Shown here: positions 1 through 8,955 of the stretch, piece by piece
Position numbering within the stretch: the first letter of the stretch is position 1
Layout of the letters: each line of letters opens with the position of its first letter
Assembly: GCA_900540735.1 (NCBI GenBank)
Contig: UQHB01000010.1
Coordinates: 4,897 to 68,896 of the forward strand
Reading direction: 5' to 3'
DNA: 64,000 nucleotides
Origin: an uncultured Megasphaera sp.
Lineage (GTDB): Bacteria > Bacillota > Negativicutes > Veillonellales > Megasphaeraceae
The notes under the pieces: model-generated
Seen by the model: the letters and a program-made list of their open reading frames with translations, nothing else
Database searches by the model: none
Told to the model about the DNA's origin: nothing
Position numbers and translations under genes: made by a program

Positions 1-1
1 C

Positions 2-1132
2 GAAGGCTGTACAACCGCTGTCGTCGCTACGGCCAATGTAGCCGAAGCCTTGCTCTGTCCGGATATCACCGTCTATGGCGTAGAGACCTTGCAAGACCTA
101 GTAAAGCATTTGACGAAACAGACTGTCCTGACACCAGCACAACGACTGCCACAACCGACGGAAGCACGCAGGTATACAGTTGATTTTGCGGAAGTACAAG
201 GCCAATTCATGGCGAAACGAGCTTTAGAAATCGCCGCTGCTGGTGGGCACAATATACTGCTCGTCGGTCCGCCCGGTGCAGGCAAAACGATGCTCGCCAA
301 ACGATTGCCAACGATTTTGCCGCCTATGAGCCACGACGAAGCCTTAGAAGTGACGAAAATCTACAGCGTTGCCGGTCTCTTTGCAGAAGGAGCTATGCAT
401 ACAGAGCGGCCCTTTCGCAGTCCGCACCATACGATTTCTATGGCTGGCCTCATTGGCGGTGGCTCGATTCCCAAGCCCGGCGAAGTGACGCTCAGCCATC
501 ACGGCGTACTCTTTTTAGATGAATTACCGGAATTTCCGCGCAGTGTCCTCGAAGTGCTGCGCCAGCCTTTAGAAGACAAGGTCGTCCACATTTCTCGTGT
601 GCGCATCTCCTTGACCTATCCTGCCGACATCTTGCTAATTGCTGCTTTAAATCCAAGTCCATGCGGATTTTTTTATGACGACGAATACGGACAATGTACG
701 TGTACGCTTGGCGAAGTCCGTCGGTATATGCGTAAAATTTCCGGGCCTCTCTTAGACCGCATCGACCTGCACGTCACGGTCGAGCGGCCAAAATACCACG
801 AACTCACTACACTGGTACCACAAGAATCATCAACCCAAATCAGAGCGCGTGTCTTAGCCGCCCGTCAACGGCAAGAACAACGACTCGCACCGTATGATCT
901 CTCCTGTAATAGCCAAATGGGCCACCGGGAAATCCAAAAAACGTGTACCATAACGCCAGCAGGACAAGACGTCTTGCGCCTGGCCTTTGAATCGCTGCAG
1001 CTCAGTGCCCGTAGTTACGACCGCATTATCAAAGTATCCCAAACGATTGCCGACTTAGCCGGAGCCGACGTGATTACAGAGACGCACGTGGCCGAAGCCC
1101 TGAGCTACCGCAATACCCTGCAAAGGATGTGA
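2..1132 (+). CDS. comM: ComM/YifB Mg-chelatase-like AAA+ ATPase, 5' end outside window
   Basis: The reading frame is open from base 2, so the gene starts left of the window; the N-terminal Lon-like part is missing here. The visible part has a Walker A motif (GPPGAGKT), a Walker B-like GVLFLDELPEF, the GLIGGGSIPKPGEVTLSHHGVL-type region of magnesium-chelatase subunit I relatives, and the C-terminal Mg_chelatase_C region (around LSARSYDRIIKVSQTIADL). In Haemophilus and Vibrio, ComM is a ring helicase that extends recombination intermediates during natural transformation; the same role is inferred here from family and from the neighbour dprA, which starts 4 bases after the stop. Confidence 0.93.
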   Translation, partial: EGCTTAVVATANVAEALLCPDITVYGVETLQDLVKHLTKQTVLTPAQRLPQPTEARRYTVDFAEVQGQFMAKRALEIAAAGGHNILLVGPPGAGKTMLAKRLPTILPPMSHDEALEVTKIYSVAGLFAEGAMHTERPFRSPHHTISMAGLIGGGSIPKPGEVTLSHHGVLFLDELPEFPRSVLEVLRQPLEDKVVHISRVRISLTYPADILLIAALNPSPCGFFYDDEYGQCTCTLGEVRRYMRKISGPLLDRIDLHVTVERPKYHELTTLVPQESSTQIRARVLAARQRQEQRLAPYDLSCNSQMGHREIQKTCTITPAGQDVLRLAFESLQLSARSYDRIIKVSQTIADLAGADVITETHVAEALSYRNTLQRM

Positions 1133-1136
1133 TGTC

Positions 1137-2231
1137 ATGACCTATACGACAGAAGAACAGTATGCTGCCACCTTAGCCGCTATGCCTCACTGGGGCGGCC
1201 GCAGCCTGCGTGCCTTGTATGCTCGGTGCGGCTCGTGGGAAGCTATTTGGCACACGCCTATAGAAAAACTGCGCCACTATCTACCGGGAACAGAACCGAT
1301 GTGGCAGTCCCTCACGACGACACGAGCCACCTATGACTTCGACGAAGCTTTACGCAAAAATACAGCTTACGACATGCAAATCGTAACGTATGAACACGAA
1401 GCGTACCCAGCCCTCTTAAAAGCGACGTACAATCCGCCCGTAGTTCTCTATTACTGGGGAACGTTGCCTAAAGAAGAAAAGACTGCCGCCATCGTCGGTG
1501 CACGCAAAGCGACACCCTACGGCATTAACGCCGCCGAAACCATAGCCCGTGAGCTAAGCAGTCACGACGTGACTATCATTAGCGGTGGTGCCCGTGGTAT
1601 CGATACGAAGGCTCACTGCGGTGCCTTAGCCGCCCATGGTAAGACCATTGCCGTCGTAGCCCATGGTCTTGATACAGTCTATCCGCGAGAAAATAAGAAA
1701 CTCTTTCGCCAAATCGTAGACACTGGCGGCGCAATCATTACGGAATATCCCTTAGGCGTACCGCCGCTGGCACTTAACTTCCCAGCTCGTAACCGCATCA
1801 TTGCCGGTCTGGCGAGATGCGTCATCGTCGTCGAGGCGGCCCTAAAAAGCGGCTCTTTAATCACAGCAGACGCAGCCCTCGAAGAAGGACGCGATGTCTT
1901 TACCGTACCAGGCAGCATTTTCTCCACAATGAGCCGCGGCACCAATAGTCTGCTCCGCAAAGGAGCCATTACGCTCACGCAAAGCGAAGACGTTCTCACC
2001 GAATACGGTTGGCAAACAGGCCTAAGGGGCACGCAAAAAACAGCCATTTCCCTAACCTTAAGCGAAATGGCTGTCCTCGATGCCTTGTCATGCGACCAAG
2101 CAATGTCGTTAGACACCTTAGTCGTAACGACGGAATTGACGCCGCCACAACTCAGTGCCGTCGTCTTACGACTACAATTATATAAACTAGTAGAAGAAGT
2201 AAGCCGCGGCAAATATATAAAGAAAGGATAA
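1137..2231 (+). CDS. dprA: DNA-processing protein DprA (Smf)
   Basis: A 364-residue DprA: an N-terminal SAM/HhH-like segment, a Rossmann core with SGGARGIDTKAH and the RNRIIAGL segment (residues about 145-300), and a C-terminal winged helix (about 305-360). DprA binds single-stranded DNA entering the cell and loads RecA. It begins 4 bases after comM, so the two are surely co-transcribed, a competence-linked pairing. The length is normal for the family. topA, often the next gene in other Firmicutes, does not follow; the operon ends here against the convergent cobalamin genes. Confidence 0.95.
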   Translation: MTYTTEEQYAATLAAMPHWGGRSLRALYARCGSWEAIWHTPIEKLRHYLPGTEPMWQSLTTTRATYDFDEALRKNTAYDMQIVTYEHEAYPALLKATYNPPVVLYYWGTLPKEEKTAAIVGARKATPYGINAAETIARELSSHDVTIISGGARGIDTKAHCGALAAHGKTIAVVAHGLDTVYPRENKKLFRQIVDTGGAIITEYPLGVPPLALNFPARNRIIAGLARCVIVVEAALKSGSLITADAALEEGRDVFTVPGSIFSTMSRGTNSLLRKGAITLTQSEDVLTEYGWQTGLRGTQKTAISLTLSEMAVLDALSCDQAMSLDTLVVTTELTPPQLSAVVLRLQLYKLVEEVSRGKYIKKG

Positions 2232-2254
2232 CATATCGGAGCTATCGTAAGGGA

Positions 2255-2376
2255 GCGCATGTACTTATCGCCAGCTCTGACCGACCATATGCCGCCAAGA
2301 TATACGCAGTGAAGCGTTCCAGAAGTTCTACCACTACGTGAGGCCACAGTCGGCAGAATGGCGAAAGTACGTGTGC
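2255..2376. repeat. Long imperfect inverted repeat between convergent dprA and cbiC
   Basis: The left arm at 2261-2285 (starting GTACTTATCGCCA) is the near reverse complement of the right arm at 2349-2370 (ending TGGCGAAAGTAC), with single-base bulges. Allowing G-U pairs, the stem extends outward by about six more bases on each side. The loop is about 63 bases. There is no T-run next to either arm, so it is not a standard intrinsic terminator, yet it occupies the place where one is expected for both convergent operons. What it does is unknown. Confidence 0.6.
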
Positions 2377-2398
2377 GACCGTCCAAGTATATGTTTTC

Positions 2399-3028
2399 TT
2401 ACTTTCTCGTTAACGAATACAACAAGGCATTGCAAATCGCTGCGGCAATGGTGCTGCCTCCTTTGCGGCCTGTCGCCACGATGTACGGCACGCCAGACTG
2501 CATAATGACCTCTTTAGCATAGACTACATTGACAAAGCCAACAGGTACACCAATGACGAGGGCAGGCCGAATCTTCCCAGCGCGAATGAGCTCATCTAAG
2601 CGTAAGAGTGCCGTCGGCGCATTCCCTACGGCAACGATTACAGGCCCTGTGATTTCACTGGCTTTATCCATGCAAGCAACAGCCCGGGTCGTACCATTGG
2701 CTTTAGCTCGTGCAGCACTATCATCGTCGGCCATAAAGCATACCTTTTGGCACCCTAACTTCTGGAGTGATGGTACGCTAATACCCATGAGGGCCATATT
2801 CGTATCGGTCACAATAGTGCAGCCTTGGCGCAGTGCAGCTAATCCGCTCGCTACGGCATCGTCGCTAAAGCGCAAGGTCCGAGCGTATTCAAAATCAGCA
2901 CTTGTGTGGATAACCCGTTTAATAATATTCTTTTTATCAGGGGCTAACTGGATTTCCCCCAGTTCTTGTTCAATAATCTCCATGCTCCGCCCTTCAATAT
3001 CAGCAGGCAAAATATGTTCTATTTTCAT
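2399..3028 (-). CDS. cbiC: Cobalt-precorrin-8 methylmutase CbiC
   Basis: CbiC moves the C11 methyl group of cobalt-precorrin-8 to C12, giving cobyrinic acid. The 209-residue protein carries the expected HTSADFEYARTLRFS segment with the catalytic histidine near residue 42, the 'DTNMALMGI' strand and the IGVPVGFV loop. It is the last gene of the cobalamin block, 2 bases after cbiA, and faces dprA tail to tail. No clear intrinsic terminator follows, only the palindrome at 2255-2376. Confidence 0.95.
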   Translation of the reverse strand: MKIEHILPADIEGRSMEIIEQELGEIQLAPDKKNIIKRVIHTSADFEYARTLRFSDDAVASGLAALRQGCTIVTDTNMALMGISVPSLQKLGCQKVCFMADDDSAARAKANGTTRAVACMDKASEITGPVIVAVGNAPTALLRLDELIRAGKIRPALVIGVPVGFVNVVYAKEVIMQSGVPYIVATGRKGGSTIAAAICNALLYSLTRK

Positions 3029-3030
3029 GA

Positions 3031-4398
3031 TTACTCCTTTGTTTGCCGCCTATAGGCGCGGCATTGTTCCATAAAGTTCCACGCAAATTCGGGGCAACCG
3101 GCCAAGTGTAAATGAGGATACCCAGCCCATAAGGTGCCTTCACTATGAAAACAAGGCCAGTGCCGTGTACCTAAGGGCTTCTGAGCCATACAGGCTGCGC
3201 CATTATTCGTACTGTCACTATAATGAAATTCATGAGCTGGCAGTACATATCCTTTCGGGCAAAAAGGCGTATCTTCTTGGGCTGTTACGTTTACATAGCC
3301 AAAGCGCGTCAACGACTGGGTCATGTGACTTGACCCGGCTATAGCTCCCACCCAGGGATAGACCTGCGTGCCATCCATAAAGCTCTCTAAGAGATACATA
3401 AAGCCGCCGCATTCAGCGAGACAAGGCATTTGCCCTTGCAAGGCCTGCCGTATAGCCCTACACATAGCCTTATTTTCAGACAGAATCTGCGCGTGCAATT
3501 CCGGATAGCCGCCGCCTAAATAGATGCCATCACAAGGGGGCAGCTGCTTATCCCGTAAGGGACTAAAGAACTGAATAACAGCACCCATACGCCGCAAGAC
3601 ATCGAGGGCTACGTCATAGTAAAAGCAAAAGGCTTCGTCTTTGGCCACACCAATCGTCACGGCTTCACCTTGCGGTACCTCCCAAGGAGGAACCGCTATA
3701 GGCCGTGCCGTTTGGGCTACAGCCATGATGGCTTCTATATCAAGCGTCTTCTCTGCCGTATCGGCGAGGAGGCGCATTTTTTCTTGTATTTGCGGCACTT
3801 CGTCTGCTGTGATCAGACCTAAATGACGACTCGCTAAGGCTGCTTCCGGCAAGGGCGGCAAATAGCCATACCCGCGCAGTCCCGTCGCTTCTTCAATGGG
3901 CTTTTTAAAATAGGCATACACACTCGATTTTACATTATTTAAAATAAAGCCTGCTATATGGCTCTCTGCCTGATAGGTCTGAAAGCCGCGCAAAACAACG
4001 GCTAAAGACATAGCAGCTCCCTTGCCGTTCAGGACGAAAATGACCGGGGTCTGCGTCGTCTTCGCTATTTCATAGGCACTATTTTGACTGGTCGTACCGA
4101 TGCCATCATAATAGCCCATAGCCCCTTCGATGAGGGCCAGGTCTTTGCCGCGGCTATATGTGGCCAGGACTTGCCGTGTCCGTTCGGAGCCGCCTAATAA
4201 AAACATATCGAGATTATGAGACAGTGTCTGGAGGACAGTCCGATGAAACATAGGGTCAATATAATCAGGGCCGCATTTAAAGGCTACTGCCTTTTGCTGC
4301 TGCCGTTGCAACGCTCCTAAGAGAGCGCAGAAAACAGTCGTCTTGCCGCTGCCGCTAGCTGGCGCAGCAATCATCATACGGGGAATAGTCATCTCCAT
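3031..4398 (-). CDS. cbiA: Cobyrinate a,c-diamide synthase CbiA
   Basis: ATP- and glutamine-dependent amidation of carboxylates a and c of cobyrinate. The 455-residue protein has an N-terminal dethiobiotin-synthetase-like ATPase with P-loop APASGSGKTTV (residues 12-22) and a C-terminal class I glutamine amidotransferase domain with the nucleophile region PCLAECGGFMYL (near residue 330) and a late HEFHYS histidine. The start codon overlaps the stop of cbiET by one base (TAATG). Normal length. Confidence 0.96.
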   Translation of the reverse strand: MEMTIPRMMIAAPASGSGKTTVFCALLGALQRQQQKAVAFKCGPDYIDPMFHRTVLQTLSHNLDMFLLGGSERTRQVLATYSRGKDLALIEGAMGYYDGIGTTSQNSAYEIAKTTQTPVIFVLNGKGAAMSLAVVLRGFQTYQAESHIAGFILNNVKSSVYAYFKKPIEEATGLRGYGYLPPLPEAALASRHLGLITADEVPQIQEKMRLLADTAEKTLDIEAIMAVAQTARPIAVPPWEVPQGEAVTIGVAKDEAFCFYYDVALDVLRRMGAVIQFFSPLRDKQLPPCDGIYLGGGYPELHAQILSENKAMCRAIRQALQGQMPCLAECGGFMYLLESFMDGTQVYPWVGAIAGSSHMTQSLTRFGYVNVTAQEDTPFCPKGYVLPAHEFHYSDSTNNGAACMAQKPLGTRHWPCFHSEGTLWAGYPHLHLAGCPEFAWNFMEQCRAYRRQTKE

Positions 4399-5600
4399 TA
4401 CATTGCCTCCGCCGTCACAATATAAACAGGATTATGGCCCATCATCATATGGTATGGCCCAACGGCTTTACTCGTCGCTGCCGAGACTTGCATAATGTCC
4501 AGGGTATAATCCTTTTTATCTTTATAATATGCCGTAATGGCCGCTAAAGTTTCAATCGTAATAGCCGTTAAGACGATGGGGCACGACGGATTTTTTTCGT
4601 AAATACGATCTAAAATCGTATCTAATTTCCCCTTCGTACCGCCAATGAACACACCTTGCGGTATAGGTAAGTCTGGTGTCAGCTTATCGGCAGCATTTCC
4701 TGCAACGATTGTGACGTTCGTCAGGCCAAATTTCTCAATATTTTGCGGCAAGATGGCCAAGGCATTGTCATTGATTTCAAAGGCAAAGACTTTACCCAGC
4801 GGTGCTTGCCGTGCTAATTCCACTGTACACGAGCCTGTACCGGCACCAATATCATAGAGCGTATCCGTCACATTGGGCCGTAACTTAGACAGGGCAATGG
4901 CACGGATTTCTTGCTTCGTCATCGGGGCCTTGCCGCGAATGAAGAGGCCATCGTCGAGACCATGAACGGGAGTCGTCAAGGGTTGAGGCCGATCATTCAG
5001 GATGAACATGACGTTGAGCGGTGCAAACGTTTCGTATTGTAATTCGTCAACACGGCCCTGTAAAATCCGTTCGTCTTCATAAGAAAGGCGTTCGCCCACG
5101 TAGACTTGCACGTGTCCTAAGCCAGCTGCACAAAGTTCACGGCATAAGGCATCTGGTGAATTTTCGCCACCAGTCAGGCAAAATACTTTTGCGTGAGACC
5201 AGACGGCAGCGACGAGATTTTGCTTGCGTCCATGACGGCTAACGATGTACGCGTCTTGCCACGAAATAGATAGAGCTGCTGCAAAATAGACCAGACTGCT
5301 AATGCCGGGATAACGGCGAATCGTACAGCTAGGAATTTCCTTCAAGCACGCAGCTAAACTAAAGAAGCCTACGTCGCCAGAAACGACGATAGCCACGTGC
5401 GACTGAGGCGGCAATTTATGAATGAGCCCTTTAATTTCCGACGGTTTTGTCGTATAAAAGACCGTCTTGCCGACTTTATAAATCGGTGCAACCATGCGTT
5501 TATCGCCAATGAGGATAGAACTTTCCATAATCGCTTCTTGGGCAGCTAAGGTCAGCTGGGACATATCCCCTGGGCCGATACCGATAATATTGATTTCCAT
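4398..5600 (-). CDS. cbiET: CbiE-CbiT fusion: cobalt-precorrin-7 C5/C15-methyltransferase, decarboxylating
   Basis: One 400-residue chain joins CbiE (residues 1 to about 200; starts MEINIIGIGPGD, a tetrapyrrole methylase) to CbiT (about 220-400; SAM-binding DIGAGTGSCTVELA near 250). Together they methylate C5 and C15 and remove the acetate side-chain carboxyl, the work of the fused CobL enzyme. Fusion ensures equal amounts of both activities. The gene lies 18 bases after cbiJ and overlaps cbiA by one base. Confidence 0.95.
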   Translation of the reverse strand: MEINIIGIGPGDMSQLTLAAQEAIMESSILIGDKRMVAPIYKVGKTVFYTTKPSEIKGLIHKLPPQSHVAIVVSGDVGFFSLAACLKEIPSCTIRRYPGISSLVYFAAALSISWQDAYIVSRHGRKQNLVAAVWSHAKVFCLTGGENSPDALCRELCAAGLGHVQVYVGERLSYEDERILQGRVDELQYETFAPLNVMFILNDRPQPLTTPVHGLDDGLFIRGKAPMTKQEIRAIALSKLRPNVTDTLYDIGAGTGSCTVELARQAPLGKVFAFEINDNALAILPQNIEKFGLTNVTIVAGNAADKLTPDLPIPQGVFIGGTKGKLDTILDRIYEKNPSCPIVLTAITIETLAAITAYYKDKKDYTLDIMQVSAATSKAVGPYHMMMGHNPVYIVTAEAM

Positions 5601-5618
5601 AGGCTCTCCTTTCTCTCC

Positions 5619-6383
5619 TTACTGGTCGTCTGCTAGGACGGTCTTCAGCCACGTATAGAGGGCTGGCAAGACGAGTCCCTTTTCCGGTTTACGGCCAACG
5701 ACGATGAGCGTCGCCTCTGCTTCTCGGGCAGCCGTTACTTTTTCTGCAAAGCCCCCGGCTTTACCGGAATCTTTCGTGACCACGTATTTCGTCTGGAAAT
5801 GGCGGAACATGGCTACATTAATATCCGTAGTAAAAGGGCCTTGCATGCAGACAATGCGTTTTCCTTGATAACCTAAAGACAAAGCTCGTTCGAGGGACGC
5901 CATAGACGATAAAATACGCACAGCTACGCGCTCTTCATAGTGAGGAATACGCGTAAATATATCTAAATCTTTACTGCCTGTAGTCAAAAAAATATTGCCT
6001 TCCCGCGGAGACAAGTACTCGGCCGCTTCTTCCATCGAGTCGACCGTCACCCAGCCTTGGTCTTCGCTAACAGGACGGATGACGCGCACATAAGGTACGC
6101 CCATGGCATGGCACGCATCTTGGATGGTCGCCGTGACCACGACGGCATAGGGATGGGTCGCATCGATGACGAGAGTTGGCTGATATTCTTCCATAAAGGC
6201 ACACATGGCCGCATAATCGAGACGCTCAATAAAGACTGTACAGCGAGGGCTCACCGGTACGAGGGACGCACCGTATTCGGTCGCTACGGACACGTAGAGA
6301 CGTACGTCTTCTTGCTCAAGAAACTGGGCAATTTCCCGCCCTTCTGTCGTGCCGCCAAAGAGCCAAATAAGGGGGCGGCTCAT
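5619..6383 (-). CDS. cbiJ: Cobalt-precorrin-6A reductase CbiJ/CobK
   Basis: NAD(P)H-dependent reduction of the macrocycle of (cobalt-)precorrin-6A. The family signature is seen at the N-terminus (WLFGGTTEGREIAQFL) and in the middle (IDATHPYAVVVT), with TGSKDL and VTKDSGKAGGF later. At 254 residues it is of usual length. Its start overlaps the stop of cbiH by 4 bases, pointing to translational coupling. Confidence 0.94.
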   Translation of the reverse strand: MSRPLIWLFGGTTEGREIAQFLEQEDVRLYVSVATEYGASLVPVSPRCTVFIERLDYAAMCAFMEEYQPTLVIDATHPYAVVVTATIQDACHAMGVPYVRVIRPVSEDQGWVTVDSMEEAAEYLSPREGNIFLTTGSKDLDIFTRIPHYEERVAVRILSSMASLERALSLGYQGKRIVCMQGPFTTDINVAMFRHFQTKYVVTKDSGKAGGFAEKVTAAREAEATLIVVGRKPEKGLVLPALYTWLKTVLADDQ

Positions 6384-7111
6384 AATGTATAGCCTCGTGG
6401 TGTGACCATATAGCCATGCAGGACTTTGGTCTGGCTGTTGCCAATGATGACGGTCGTAAACATATCTAAGTCCTTATTCCCTACTTCACCGAGCGTCGTC
6501 ACTTCTGTTGCTTCGCCGTCACGGCCAATGTTGCGGACAATGCCGACCGGAATAGATGGGTCTTGATGACGCATAATGATTTGCGCAGCCTTTTTCGTAT
6601 AGCCTGCTCGTTTCTTGCTGGCCGGATTATAAAGGCAAATGACGAAATCACCAGCTGCAGCGCAGTCCAAGCGTTTTTCGATTTTTTCCCACGGCGTTAA
6701 TAAATCACTAAGCGAAATGAGGCAGCAGTCGGCGACAATAGGCGCACCTAAGCGAGCTGCTCCAGAGGCTGCAGCAGTCACACCGGCAATGACTTTGATG
6801 TCTACATCGTCATAGTCAGCAGCGACTTCATACATAATGCCAGCCATGCCATACATCCCAGCATCACCGCTAGAGACCATTGCTACAGTCTTCCCTTTTC
6901 GCGCTTCGGCCACGGCCAGGCGGCACCGGTCCACTTCTTTGGTCATCCCTGTAGAGAGCCATTCTTTTGGTGTAAACATAGGTTTTAATAAATTAATATA
7001 TGTCGTATAGCCCGTAATACAATCGCACTTCGATAAAATATTCCGAGCTTCTATTGTCATGCCGTCGAGGCCGCCTGGGCCAATACCGACGACGTACACA
7101 GTATGTTTCAT
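6380..7111 (-). CDS. cbiH: Cobalt-precorrin-3 C17-methyltransferase CbiH/CobJ
   Basis: A tetrapyrrole methylase of 243 residues. It has the SAM-binding VVGIGPGGLDGMT start, the AMVSSGDAGMYGM loop and FVICLYNPASKKR typical of CbiH, which methylates C17 and contracts the ring to a corrin-type delta-lactone. Four bases separate it from cbiG upstream. There is no extra C-terminal ferredoxin-like extension, as found in some CobJ/CbiH60 proteins. Confidence 0.95.
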   Translation of the reverse strand: MKHTVYVVGIGPGGLDGMTIEARNILSKCDCITGYTTYINLLKPMFTPKEWLSTGMTKEVDRCRLAVAEARKGKTVAMVSSGDAGMYGMAGIMYEVAADYDDVDIKVIAGVTAAASGAARLGAPIVADCCLISLSDLLTPWEKIEKRLDCAAAGDFVICLYNPASKKRAGYTKKAAQIIMRHQDPSIPVGIVRNIGRDGEATEVTTLGEVGNKDLDMFTTVIIGNSQTKVLHGYMVTPRGYTL

Positions 7112-7114
7112 ACA

Positions 7115-8167
7115 CTACTCCTTCTCTGTAAATGAGACCGTATACGGTTCATAGGCAATGGCGACGGTCACGCCGTGGACAGCTTGTTTCCGCAAAAGAA
7201 TCGTACCGCCTTGACTGCCTGCTACAGCCGCTCGTTCGCATACATTGTCGACACCGACAGTACGGCGTACAAAGGACGAGGCCGTAAAGTATCCCGGCAA
7301 GGCATTGAGAGTCTCTACATTGTACGTCGTATAGGGCAGACCGTGACGCGTACAATAGGCAATAATTCCAGCTTCATGGGCTTTAATGTCAATAGAGTGG
7401 ACAGCCCGAATGGCACTGGGCAGGACAGCTGCCATGTCGAGCGCAACTGTCACGGCGTCTTCGACAGCGTCTGCATGAATGCCAGCACGGCAGCCAATAC
7501 CAATATGGAAAATGCGAGGCTGCAAGGTCACAGTCTGCTGGAACGGACGGCAATCATCGCGGAGCGCAACGGCGACACCGACGACGCCAGTCGAAGCTTT
7601 GCGCAAGGATGGCGGCAAGGTCCCTTCTACAGGAAAATCACTATAAAGTCCCGCTTGCTTCGTTTCTAAAATCGTCGCTGCAAAGGCTTTGGCATCAGCC
7701 ATAGACGTAATGCATAAGCCTTGCTGTGCTGCAAAAGCATCGACAGCAAAGAGATGATTCACATCGGTCGCCGTCGTTAGGACTGGTTCGGCACCGAGAA
7801 ATGCAGCTAGTTCCTTCGCTATAGCGTTTGCACCACCAATGTGTCCTGATAGTAAGGGAATGACAAACTGTCCCTTTTCATCGATGACGATGACGGCCGG
7901 GTCGGTCACTTTACTTTTGATATACGGCGCAATAGCCCGGACAGCAATCCCAGCAGCACCGATGAAAATCAAGCACTGCCTGGTCTGAAAGGCCGTGCGC
8001 ACTTCTGCTGTTAAGGGCTGGGTCATAGGCGTAACCGTTGCGGGGCTCGTAATATATTTTTCGTACCCATTACCGACGACGTGCCATCCTTGACGTTGTA
8101 AAAACGTGACGAGCTGTCCATTTAGTATCGTCCCTTGTTTCGTAAAGGAAAAAATGCATCCCTTCAT
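7115..8167 (-). CDS. cbiG: Cobalt-precorrin-5A hydrolase CbiG
   Basis: CbiG opens the delta-lactone formed by CbiH and releases acetaldehyde, a step specific to the anaerobic pathway. The order is CbiG_N (about 40-125; IFIGAAGIAVRAIAPY, LLSGHIGGANAIAKELA), a middle region, and CbiG_C (about 225-350; GIGCRAGIHADAVEDAV). I chose ATG at 8167, which has GGTGAG upstream; a GTG at 8176 would add three residues and overlap cbiF by 4 bases. Confidence 0.93.
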   Translation of the reverse strand: MKGCIFSFTKQGTILNGQLVTFLQRQGWHVVGNGYEKYITSPATVTPMTQPLTAEVRTAFQTRQCLIFIGAAGIAVRAIAPYIKSKVTDPAVIVIDEKGQFVIPLLSGHIGGANAIAKELAAFLGAEPVLTTATDVNHLFAVDAFAAQQGLCITSMADAKAFAATILETKQAGLYSDFPVEGTLPPSLRKASTGVVGVAVALRDDCRPFQQTVTLQPRIFHIGIGCRAGIHADAVEDAVTVALDMAAVLPSAIRAVHSIDIKAHEAGIIAYCTRHGLPYTTYNVETLNALPGYFTASSFVRRTVGVDNVCERAAVAGSQGGTILLRKQAVHGVTVAIAYEPYTVSFTEKE

Positions 8168-8172
8168 AGGTC

Positions 8173-8955
8173 TCACCGCGATTTGTCAAATACCTTTTGC
8201 GCCGGGTCTGCTTCGCGATAGCCGTGCGTAAAGTCAGGGTCATATAACTTACTCCGGTCATAAGAGGAACCGAGGAAGTACCCTACTAAGACGAGAGCGG
8301 TCTTGTAAATGCCGCCGTCTGCTGCCGTTTGAGCCAACGTCCCAACCGTACAAGGCAAGACTTTTTCGTCAGGCCACGACGCTTTATAGACAATGGCTGC
8401 TGGCGTATCCGCTGCATAGCCGCCTTGCATGAGTTCTTCTTGCACCTTTGGTAATAAGCTGGCACTGAGGAAAATGACCATCGTCGCACCGTGCGCTGCA
8501 TAATCGGCAATATTCTGATGATTCGGTACAGGCGTACGGCCTGCAGCACGCGTAATGACTACGGACTGACTCACGTTAGGCAAAGTATATTCCTTTTGTA
8601 CGGCTGCAGCAGCCGCGCAGAATGAGCTGACTCCGGGGACAACAGCAAAAGGAATGCCTTTGTCGGCGAGAATATCCATTTGTTCCCGAATGGCACCGTA
8701 AATGGACGGGTCTCCCGTTTGGAGACGCACGGTCTGCCAGCCTTTTTCTTCGGCTTCTTCCATGACGGCAATGACTTCTTCCAGCGTCATAGACGCGCTG
8801 TCATAGATGTGGCACTCTTTTTTTGCATACTGCAACAGCTCTGGATTGACGAGAGAGCCTGCGTAAATAATGACATCAGCCTGTTCGAGCAAGGTCTTAC
8901 CCCGTACCGTAATGAGGTCGACCGCACCAGGACCGGCACCGACAAATTGAATCAT
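8173..8955 (-). CDS. cbiF: Cobalt-precorrin-4 C11-methyltransferase CbiF/CobM
   Basis: A tetrapyrrole methylase of 260 residues with FVGAGPGAVDLITVRG at the start and RLQTGDPSIYGAIREQ plus GVSSFCAAAAA in the core; this set distinguishes C11-methyltransferases. ATG overlaps the TGA of cbiL (ATGA), so translation is coupled. Its SD (GGAGG) lies within the end of cbiL. Confidence 0.95.
   Translation of the reverse strand: MIQFVGAGPGAVDLITVRGKTLLEQADVIIYAGSLVNPELLQYAKKECHIYDSASMTLEEVIAVMEEAEEKGWQTVRLQTGDPSIYGAIREQMDILADKGIPFAVVPGVSSFCAAAAAVQKEYTLPNVSQSVVITRAAGRTPVPNHQNIADYAAHGATMVIFLSASLLPKVQEELMQGGYAADTPAAIVYKASWPDEKVLPCTVGTLAQTAADGGIYKTALVLVGYFLGSSYDRSKLYDPDFTHGYREADPAQKVFDKSR

Noticed and set aside
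1679..2386. Long open frame on the minus strand across dprA
   Set aside because: It is antisense to a clear dprA and extends into the intergenic palindrome; the product is Arg/Ser/Thr-rich without any domain.
2232..2398. Cobalamin riboswitch in the dprA-cbiC gap
   Set aside because: It lies downstream of the cobalamin genes, and no B12-box sequence is present on either strand.
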